A DNA stretch of 64,000 nt from the NCBI GenBank assembly GCA_021399435.1, contig JAJTUP010000033.1, forward strand, positions 768,473-832,472. Reading direction: 5' to 3'. How positions within the stretch are numbered: the first letter of the stretch is position 1; the number at the start of each line of letters is the position of its first letter. The notes beneath the pieces were generated by a model that ran no database searches, had not been told where the DNA came from, and worked only from the letters and a program-made list of their open reading frames with translations. Position numbers and translations under genes: made by a program. Positions 54,740-64,000 of the stretch are shown one piece after another. Origin of the DNA: Diaporthe sp. PMI_573. Lineage: Eukaryota; Ascomycota; Sordariomycetes; Diaporthales; Diaporthaceae.

Positions 54740-57700
54740 TATTAATGTTATATATTCTAGAATTAAAGATTTTTTCTACTTTTTATTCTTTTTTATTATT
54801 ATTAAGTTTAATTTATATTTTAAGCTATATATTAGTTAGTACTAGTTTTAAGAGTAATATATAGAAAACTAAGTATACTTGCATTTTTATTAGTAATAAG
54901 AGTCTAAAATTAGTATTTAATAGTTTTTTTTTAATCTTAAATAATCTAATCTTTTTATAGTCTAATTTATTATTTAGTTATTTAGTTTTAATGTTTTTCT
55001 AGAATAGGTAAACTTTATCTTCCTCTTTTAAGGTTGGTCTCTTTAACCTTTTCTTATTAGTATAAGTTATTATTTGTTCTTATATAAAGAGCAGTTTTTA
55101 CTAAAGCTTTTTTTAAAGATTCTAAATCTTAATTGCCCTTTCTATAGCTAATTATACTTTTGGCCCAGAGATTAATTCTCTATAGGCTTCTAGTTTGTAG
55201 CTATAGTTTATATAAAAGGGTGAGACCTTTATAGTACCTATATCTATACTATTATAGGTAAACTATATTATAGATAATAGCTGTACCTAATTGTTTTATT
55301 TATAGTTAATGTAACTATAGAGGTATTGTTTTAGAATCTAGTTTAGTCTTTTAATTTATCTATCTATTTAAAGATAAAAAGCTATAGATAGCTTTGTTTT
55401 TATATTGAGTTGTCTTATAAATAATTGCTAAAAGTTTAAGGTAAATACTGTTTCTCTATTTAATACTATTTCCTATAGTATGCTATAGTTGCTAATAATT
55501 GTTTACAGAAAGATATATATAAGATTGTCTACATTATTTGCTTTCTTATATAGTAAAAAGTAGGAATACTTTGTAAATTTGTTAATAATGACTAAAATAC
55601 TATTATACTAGGCTCCTGTTATTAGTTTCTTTAAAAGTAGTAGCTTAACAATAAAGTCTAGGCTAATAAATTGCTATAATCTATTAGGTACTAATAGAGG
55701 TTGTAGCAGGCTGTAAGGTTTATGCCTTACGGTCTTACTTTTGTAATATATATTGTAGTCTTAGATAACTGTTTAGACTTTCTTCTTTATTCTTAAAAAA
55801 TAGTAGTATTACCTAATTCTTTTAATTATTGCCGTAATTTCTTAATGTTTATATACTAGGGCCTTGTAGATTTATTTAATGAGTTTCTTTTATAGGTTTA
55901 TAAATATAAAGAGTTGTTTTCCTTAATATAATATTCTATTGTCTTTTACTACTTATCTTTTAGCTTCTAGAGATATGCTTTAATAGGCTGCCTTAAGCTT
56001 GTTTTTCTAGCTAGAGTTAACTTTGGCTCGGAGTATTATTACTAGTTGTCAGGGTTTTTGTAATAAGTCTCTATTAGAGGTAACTTAAAAGATACTCTAT
56101 ATCTCTAGTAAAACCTCCTATAGGTAGTCTAGCTATCTATTAAATATATCTTCTTATCTGTTTTTAGATTCTTTACAGTAGGTAATCCTAAGGTTAAATT
56201 ATAACAAAAACTCTGTTTATCTAATCTGGCGTTTATTAAGTTCTTTAATTATTATAAAGTATATAAGGTTCTTATAGTTAGTATAGACTTAAATCTAGTG
56301 CTTAGCTTCTATAAAGTAATGTTGCTATTTTTTAAATGCTTTAATTATTGCTATAAGTTCTTTATTGTATATAGGGTAATTAAGTTTTAGGCTATTGAGT
56401 TTCTTTAAAAAGAATACAATAAAATATAGTTTGCCTTAATTATTTTATTAATCTAGTTATTCTTTTATTATAAAGTCTAAGGCATCAGTCTCGACTTTAT
56501 AAACCTTGTTAGGATTTGTTTTAACTAGTATTAGTTCTTTTAGAATCTTCTAGATTATTATATTAAAAGTATTTTATATTTTTTATGTCTATTAAAATTT
56601 TTTGTCCTTTTTAGTAAGGTCGGTAAAAGGTTTTACAAATCTTCTGTAGCCTTTAATAAATTATCTATAGAAGTTAATATATCTAAAAAATCCTTAAACT
56701 TTCTTGACATTTATAGATATAGGCCAGTATTTAATGGCTTTAATTTTAGATACTTATATTGCGATCTGTCTAGACCGGATAGTATATTTAAGGTAGTTGA
56801 CTTTCTTGGTATAGAACTTACTCTTTTCTGGTTTAACTAGAAATTTTATATTCTAAAGCTTCTATAGTATCTTATATATATGTTTCTTATATTCTTTAAG
56901 CATTTTAGAGTAGATAAGGATATTGTCTAGATATATAACTATAAAGATGTCTAAATATTTTCTAAGAATGTAATTAATTATAGCTTGAAATAATGCTAGT
57001 ATATTAGTTAACCTAAATAGTATAACTAGATACTTAAAATATCTATAGTATATTTAAAATGCTATTTTCCATTCTTTGCCCTTTTTTATTCTAATAAAGT
57101 TATAGGCCCCCTTAAGGTTTAGGGCTGTAAACTATTAAGCTCCTTATAGTTAGTCTCGTAGTTCTTTAATTAAGGGTAGCAAGTAGCAGTTTTTAATAGT
57201 AATATTGTTTAGTTGGCAATAATCTATATAAAGTTGTAGCTTTCTGTTTTTCTTTAGTATAAAGAGGATTGGATATCCTGTAGATAAAGTAGATAGTTGT
57301 ATATAACCTTTTTCTAAATTCTTGTTAAAATACTTCCTAAATGCCTTAAATTATATTTTATTAAGCCTATAGATTTTAGAAAATTTAGGAGTCTTTCTAA
57401 ATTTTAAAGGTATTTTGTAATTTTAGTTATTATATTTAGATAGTTTAGTATTAAGTATTGCTAAGAATAATTTAGTGTACTTATAGTATTCCTAAGGTAT
57501 AAATTCTTAAGGATCCTTCTTTGCTATTTTAGCCTTTTATAGGTAGGCAATAAATTGTCGGAAAATAGGTTTAACTTATTTTATTAAGCCAATCCTTTAG
57601 GCCTTTAGCGCTTATTGTAAGGTACCTATAGGTAAGGTAATTATAACTGTAGGTATTGTCTTATATTATATATACTGGATTTCTTGTATCTATTTTAATA

Positions 57701-60652
57701 TTTGTTAGATTTCCTTAATGCATTCTTGTACTATAAGTATAATTTATTACTTTTTTATATTGGTCTATATTAGACCGCCTTCTTTATTGGGTTTATATTA
57801 TATTTAGCTTAACAGTAAATTTTTCTTATCGGTTTACGGTAAACCGCCTAGTTTATATTATTATTATATTGGCTTGTTTAGAGGCTGTTTTAAAGCCTGC
57901 CTAGAGACTAAGTTTTTTTCTCTGTCTTAAAAAATAGTCGCTAGGCTTATTTAAGCATATATTTAGGTACTATCTTTAGAAACTAAGCTCTGCTTATTCT
58001 TATAATATATAATTGCTTTTTTTGCTAAGCTAATAGGGTTTGCCTAGTAAATCTAGCCAGTAGTCTAATCTATTTAAAGGTTGTTCTTTTTTAACTAGGG
58101 TATTTCTAGGATTAACTAATAATTTACTGTCTTAGTAATATTAAGCAAAAGTTACTTAATATAGTCTTAGATTTAGACCTAGAGGTAATTAGTCTCTATG
58201 TTAATAATATTGTTTCTATAAGCAACTTCTATACTATTAACTATATTAAGTCTATAGGGTTTCCTCTTTTTGTGCTATATAAGGTAGTATCTATTTACTA
58301 TTCTTAGAAAAATAAAGTTTCTTTATACTCTACTATTAATAAGTATATAGCACTAGTAGGTTTTAAGCTCTACCTTAATTTTTAAATATTAATAATTGTT
58401 ATTAGTATTTATTATATATAAGTATTTTATAGATATTTCTTCTACTGTTTAAGGTTTTATAGATAACTTGTCTAGTTTTTTGGCTATCTATAGTTCTTTC
58501 TTAAAACTTTATTAATACTTTTAATATTTTATTATATAATATTTTGCGATTATTACAGATCTTTTATAAGTTGTTATATACTTTTGTCCTATATTATAGA
58601 CTTTATAAGGCTGAGGATCTATCTTTATTACTATAGTCGGTATTATTTTTTGACTTTATTATCTATATATACTTAATATTTCTTATTTTTATAGGTATGC
58701 CATTTAGTAGAGTTACGTAAATATATTAGAGGGGTATGTAGGTTAAGTTAAAATATTATATAGCCTACATTATTATATTATTTCTTAAGTTTCTATTCTT
58801 TAAAGTCGCTTTTTTTATAAGTTTATTAGATATTCTGCCCTTAGTATCTCTAAGGAAACTAGTTATAGCTTGCTTTCTCCTATATATAGATTTTGTATCT
58901 ATTGTAGATATATAAGGCCTAAAAGGTACTAAGATAGTAACCGTAATAAGGAAATATCTTTTCTATATTTTTATCTTTCTTAGTCTCCTTTTTTAGTTCT
59001 TGTATTATTTATTTAAGGGATTGTTCTATAATTAGTACTTTTATAATATTAATTTTAAGAGCCAGTAGGGGTGCTTTTTCTAAGTATGCTTATAGGTTTT
59101 CTTGCTATACTTAAGATATAAGTAGATTTTAGGAAATTTTCTCTACTAGCTCCTTCTTTAAGTTACGTAGGAGTTCCTTCCGTCCTTTTATAGCTAGGGT
59201 ATACTATTGTTCTATGCCCTTAAAAAACTAGTTGGCTCCTTTTTTATTATTTAAGTATATGGTACAGCTGTTATTATAGTAGGCTGTCTAGCTAAGTAAG
59301 GTATGCTTCTTAGCCTCTTTAGCTTTATTTAATTTTATATATACCAGCTATAATAGTTATTATTAGATTGTTTCTCCTGTTTTTAACTTGCCTTTTTATT
59401 TGTCGTTAATAAATAAGTTTTAAAAAGTAATGTTAAATAGAATTCTTTTATCTTCTACTATCTAGTTTAGGTATACTAGGCATAGTTTGTACTATTTTAT
59501 TTTATATTAATAGTATTATTTGGTAATAGTTTGCTATATCTTTAAGCATAGTGGCCCGCTAGTATAGGTAATTATATTGGCCTATCTAGAGCCTTTAGGT
59601 ATAGGCTTTCAATCTCTGCTTTTCTTAGAGCTATAGCATTCTTTTATAAAATATCCCATTTTATTACAATTATAACATTTAATGTTCTTTTTGTCTTTCC
59701 GTTATGTAGCATTAAGCTCTATAGGGCCTAATTGTTGTCCCCATTAGGTTAGATTATTATAGTAGTATTTCTTTCTGGTATTAGACTTGTTTCTTTAGTT
59801 GCTTTGTTAAAACGGCCTAGAATTAATATTACATTTCTTCTATTATTTCTTGTAGAGCCTGTTGTTAAGTTTGATAGCTAGTTTAATATACTATAGGAAG
59901 TTATTAGATTTGTTGTATTTAGCTAATTTATCTTTTATATCTTTTTTTAGTCTCTAGTAGAATATAAAGATTTTAGTGTTATAGGTAGAATTAACTTAGA
60001 TATAAATTTATTAAAATTCTACTATATAGGCCGAGGCTGGGCCTTTTTATTGTAATTTTAATAATTTTTTTTTAGCCTATTATTTCTTGTTAAAATTTTA
60101 AAATAAAGCTTGGAAGGCGTTTTTATAGTTCTTATATCTGCTAAATATTTTTTAAGTCTCCTGCTTGTATTTCTCGAATTTTTTAGCGTTAACAAAATCG
60201 GTAAGATATAGTTTAAACCAGGTAAGTGCTTTTTCCTTAAAGAATAAAGCCGCGTATATAATTTGCTTTCTATCCGCTTAGCTATTTATATAGTTAAAAT
60301 ATTAATAGGCCCTAACTTGGGTAAGGTAAGGTTGCAATTAGCCCGGGGTTTTATTATAAGGGGTCGAGCTATTAAGCCTAATGTTTTTCTTAGTCAAAAT
60401 TAGGGTATTAATAATAGCGGCGGTAGTCTAGAGGGTAGTGACTTTTTTTTTAAGGTTTTCTATTTCTTTGTTCTGCTTGGCCTGCCTATTTATAAAAGTA
60501 TAGAGGCGATTAACTTTATTGACTAACTTCTAGAGTTATTTATTAGTTATCCCGCTATTATTATTAGTATTATTACTGGTGTTACTGTTAATAGTGTCGT
60601 TTAATTCCTATAGAAGGTTTTGCTAGGGGTTGTTGTTTCTAAATCTAGATAT
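54740..60652 (-). pseudogene. C2 gag-pol, RIP-inactivated
   Basis: The gag start is ATA at 60652-60650 in place of ATG. The zinc knuckle CYNCNKMGYFIKEC near 59640-59690 keeps its three cysteines, with His changed to Tyr. RT near 56900-56960 reads IVIYLDNILIYSK, the second active-site Asp changed to Asn. RNase H is near 56100-56450, integrase 55100-55900 and the chromodomain 54690-54790 (NSRIYNINTKYLVK). All domains are present, so this was once an autonomous element. Confidence 0.85.
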
Positions 60653-60719
60653 TGTAAAGATATTATATATAATATTGTTTAAAGTTTGTATTATAATATA
60701 TAAATAAGAGTAGTTAAAA

Positions 60720-61192
60720 TATAATGATTAAGGTTTTCTAGGTTCTCTAAACTATAGATTAGGGTTTATGTCTAAGATATATAACAAGGCGGTTAATTAA
60801 GCAATAGGGTTTCTAATAATAATTATAAGCTAATAAGAGTTATTTAGGGTAAATACTTAGATTAACTGCTAAAAAGCTGTCTATACTATCTAGCTATCTG
60901 GTAATAAGTATATTTTTATATGTCTATCTCTTTAGTGAGGCTTGCCGGGAGCGCTAGTTGCTTTTGGCGATCTAATATAGGGGAGTATTGGGAGCGCTGG
61001 TTGTTTCTGTTGCTCTTTGGTATTAGATTGCTGGGATCAATTGTCGCTCTAATTGATCCGTTTTATCTAATTAGTAATTATATAACTATTGGCTTGGTCC
61101 CTTGTGCCGTTTGTTTGGCCGGTATGCTGGCCTAGTGGGGTTGTTTCTTTATAGAACCAATTATTGGTTTTATTTCTGTTAGGGTTGTAATA
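60720..61192 (-). repeat. 5' LTR of C2 (473 bp)
   Basis: Reverse-complement LTR. Its inner flank rc(ataagagtagttaaaa) matches the sequence that follows the 5' LTRs of C1 and C3. Confidence 0.93.
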
Positions 61193-61671
61193 GTAGGACC
61201 CTTCTGGGTAATTTGCCGTTATGGTAAATAAGCCTACTATTTGGCACTCCTAGAGAAGTATTTCTAAATGTATAATATTATCTATGTAAGCCAGTTAGAG
61301 CCATGGAGGGCAAGAAGTTAGAAAGACCTTATAATAGAAGAAGGAGACCTTTCTAACTTAGAAAATAAGGATATTAAGTAGGAGCTTAAGGAACTCTAAG
61401 ACTATTAAGAAATTAAAGAAACTATTTATTATCTAGTAAAGTAAAAGGGATAGCCAAGTAAGTATAACTTGTAGGTCCTAGAAGACAAGATATTAGTAGA
61501 TTAAGTAATTAAAATCTATTAAAAATAGAGAGGCTAAAAATATAACTATTAGAAGATAAAGGATAAACTAGTTAAGACCCTAGTAAAGAAGTTATAAAGA
61601 AGAAAAGGAGCAAGAATAACTAAAGGGAGCCAGAGATAAAGAGAAAGTAACTATAAATGAAGAAGCTAAAA
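61193..61671. other. Spacer between C2 and C3
   Basis: AT-rich with a run of Lys/Glu-rich codons on the plus strand from about 61300 (AMEGKKLERPYNRRRR), broken by RIP-type stops. It may be a fragment of a coiled-coil protein gene of another repeat; not identified. Confidence 0.4.
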
Positions 61672-62144
61672 TATTACAACCCTGATAGAAATAGGACTAA
61701 TAGTTGGTTTTGTAAAGGAACAACCCTACTAGGCTAGCATACTAGCTAAACAAACGATACAAGGGACCAAGCCAATGGTTACGTAATTGCTGATTAGATA
61801 AGACGGATTGATTAAAGCAATAATTAATCCCAGCAATTTAACACCAAGGAGCAATAGAAGCAATTAGTACTCCTAACACTCCTCTATACTGGATTACCAG
61901 AAGTAACTAACACTCCCGGCGAGCCTTATTAAAGAGATAGATATATAAAGATATATTTATTATTAGATAGCTAGATAGTATAGACAGCTTTTTAGTAGTT
62001 AATCTAAGTATTTACCCTAAATAGCTTTTATTAGCTTGTAATTATTATTAGAAACCTTATTACTTAATTAACTACCTTATTATGTGTCTTAAATATAAAC
62101 CCTAATCTATAGTTTAAAGAACCCAGGAAACCTTAATTATTATA
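61672..62144 (+). repeat. 5' LTR of C3 (473 bp)
   Basis: Begins TATTACAACCCTG (TG mutated to TA) and ends AATTATTATA. Confidence 0.93.
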
Positions 62145-62212
62145 TTTTAACTACTCTTATTTATATATTATAATGTAGACCTTAAGTAATATTATAATAT
62201 AATATCTTTATA

Positions 62213-64000
62213 ATGTCTGGATTTAGAAACAACAACCTCTAGTAAAACTTTCTATAGGAATTAGACAACGCCATTAATAGTAATACTAGTAATAATACTA
62301 ATAATACTAATAATAATAGTAGGATGACTAATAAATAATTCCAGAAATTAGTTAGCAAGGTTAATTACCTTTGTATTCTTATAAATAGGTAGGCTAAATA
62401 GAATGAAAAAATAGAGAATCTTAAAAAGAAAGTTACTATCCTCTAGGCTGCTACTATTATTATTAATACCTTAATTCTGACTAAAGAAAATGTTAGGCTT
62501 AATAGCTTAACTCCTTATAATAAAACTCTAGGCTAGTTGTAACCTTACCTTATCTAAGTTAGGGCTTATTAGTATTTTAACTATATAAATAGCCAAGTAG
62601 ATGGAAAATAAATTATATATATGGTCTCATTCTTTAGAGGAAAAGTGTTTACCTGGTTTAAATTATACCTTACTGATTTTGTTAATGCTAAAGAATTTAA
62701 GAAGTATAAGTAGAAAACTTAGGAAATATTTAGTAGATATAAGAACTATAAAAATACTCTCTAAGCTCTATTCTAGGACCCTGATAAGAAATAATAAGTT
62801 AAAAAGAAATTGTTAAGACTATAATAAAAAGGCCCAGCCTTGGCCTATATAGTAGAATTTTGATAAATTTATACCTAAGTTAATTCTACCTATAACACTA
62901 AGATCTTTATATTTTACTAGGGACTAAAAGAAAATATAAAGAATAAGTTAGCTAGGCATAATAGACCTAATAACTTCTTATAGTACGTTAAACTAGCCAT
63001 TAAACTTAACAATAGGCTCTACAAGAGATATTAAGAGAAATATAGTATTAATCTCAGACTATTTTAGTAAAATAACCAAAAAAGTAAACCTAATACTAGA
63101 AAGAGATATAACCACAATAATCTAACTTAATAAGGACAGCAATTAGGCCCTATAGAGCTTGATGCTGTATAATAAAAAGACAAGAGAGATATTAAATACT
63201 ATAACTACAATAAGATAGGATACTTTATAAAAAAGTATTATAGCTCTAAGAAAAACAGAGATTAGAAGCCTATACCTAAAGGCTCCAGACAGGCTAACGT
63301 AATTATTTATACTAGTAAGTTACTATGCTTAAAGATACAACAAGCTATTACCAAATAATACTACCAGTATAAAATAAAATGGTATAAGCTGTGCTTAGTA
63401 TACCTAAACTAGGCAGCAGAAGATAAAAGAATCTTGTTTAACATTACTCTCTAAAACTTACCTACTAATAATAAGTAAAAAGGTAAGTTAAAAATAAGAG
63501 AGACAATCTAATAACAACTATTATAGCTAGTATATATAAAACTAGATAAAGCTAAAGAAGCCAAGAAGTATGCCTTACTTAGCTAGATAGCTTGCTATAA
63601 TAATAACTATACTATATATTTAAGCGACAAAAAAGGAGCTAACTGGTTTCTTAAGGGTATAAAATAATAGTGTACTCTAGCTATAGGAAGACAAAAAGAA
63701 CTCTTACACGATTTAAGAAAGGAGCTAGCAGGGAAAATTCCCTAAGATTTACTTATACCTTGAGTATAATAAGAAGACCCGTAGATATACTTAGAAAAAG
63801 CACTCTTACTAGCCCCCAAACTAACATTATAGAAGTACTAATTATAGGACAACCCTTTAAGCAAGTAATACGAGAACTAAGAAAGGAAACCAAGAAAGAT
63901 AGAGATATAGGGAGGACATTTCTTTATTATAATTACTATCCTAGCATCTCTTAGGCCTTATATATTTATAAACAAATATGAATCATATATAGGAAAAGCA
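62213..64000 (+). pseudogene. C3 gag (and start of downstream region), RIP-inactivated
   Basis: Keeps the ATG lost in C1 and C2 (MSGFGNNN-type start). An Asn/Thr-rich N-terminus is followed by a gag core (RAY, YFNYINSQVDGKQIIYMV) and a mutated zinc knuckle (YYNYNKIGYFIKKYY), in which Cys and His are all Tyr. Stops are mostly TAG/TAA from Gln codons. The open stretches at 62601-62816 and 63670-63954 are pieces of this region, the second in a different frame. Confidence 0.8.

Larger units (their letters stand above)
53436..61192 (-). mobile_element. Full-length Ty3/Gypsy chromodomain element C2 (7757 bp)
   Basis: LTRs of 473 bp at both ends (53436-53908 and 60720-61192) bracket a complete internal region on the minus strand: gag, protease, RT, RNase H, integrase, chromodomain, then an antisense ORF before the 3' LTR. 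This copy defines the unbroken layout of family C. The flanking pentamers (GTTGT at the left, GTAGG at the right) do not match, so one end was rearranged after insertion. Confidence 0.92.
61672..64000 (+). mobile_element. Ty3/Gypsy element C3 (right part outside window)
   Basis: Begins with a family C LTR and continues with gag colinear with C1 and C2 up to the window end. It faces away from C2, so C2 and C3 form an inverted pair 479 bp apart. TSD and 3' half are outside the window. Confidence 0.92.

Noticed and set aside
60920..61135. 71-aa plus-strand ORF
   Set aside because: Lies entirely within the C2 LTR and has no counterpart frame in the other LTR copies.

Overview
The window comes from the nuclear genome of a filamentous ascomycete, most likely a Sordariomycete. 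Three GC-balanced genes with short fungal introns (10.4-17.2 kb) sit between long AT-rich blocks. These blocks consist almost entirely of dead retrotransposons. Their damage is the footprint of repeat-induced point mutation (RIP): C-to-T and G-to-A changes, CAG/CAA/TGG codons turned into TAG/TAA, catalytic Asp turned into Asn, and very few indels.

Layout. 1-9.48 kb: two copies of a chromodomain Ty3/Gypsy family, called A here, with 483-bp LTRs. Copy A1 (+) is nested in the reverse transcriptase region of copy A2 (-). 9.5-10.4 kb: purine-rich minisatellite. 10.4-12.6 kb: a four-exon Baeyer-Villiger monooxygenase gene (-). 13.9-14.9 kb: ATP4, subunit b of mitochondrial ATP synthase (-). 15.5-17.2 kb: NOC4, a ribosome-biogenesis factor (+), divergent from ATP4. 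17.57-19.43 kb: a Fot1/Pogo DNA transposon whose transposase reading frame is damaged only by substitutions. 20.49-26.88 kb: complete element A3 with a GTACA target duplication.

26.96-64 kb is a nest of further Ty3/Gypsy elements: B (-, truncated); C1 (+, 30,470-50,453, target duplication TATAA); C4 (-, truncated); C2 (-, full length, 7.76 kb); C3 (+, runs off the window). C1 carries three later insertions: a 458-bp minisatellite-bearing insert in its left LTR, a 508-bp miniature LTR element (TRIM) with 95-bp identical LTRs, and D, a 12.3-kb Ty3/Gypsy element (-). D has itself received a 534-bp repeat, R.

The most unusual content is accessory coding capacity in these retrotransposons. B, C1, C2 and C4 each carry an antisense open frame of 214-230 codons between the end of pol and the 3' LTR. 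It encodes a Cys-rich N-terminus and a charged helical tail. D carries two decayed, divergent frames downstream of pol (587 and 362 codons) that I cannot assign to a known family. The longer one is split by R and is restored in frame when R plus one 5-bp target duplication is discounted. The short insertions (TRIM, R, the minisatellite insert) look much less RIP-mutated than the elements they sit in, as expected if they are close to or below the length RIP recognises.

The three host genes are not a pathway. ATP4 and NOC4 are housekeeping genes sharing a divergent promoter. The monooxygenase is an accessory oxidative enzyme at the edge of a heterochromatin-like block.
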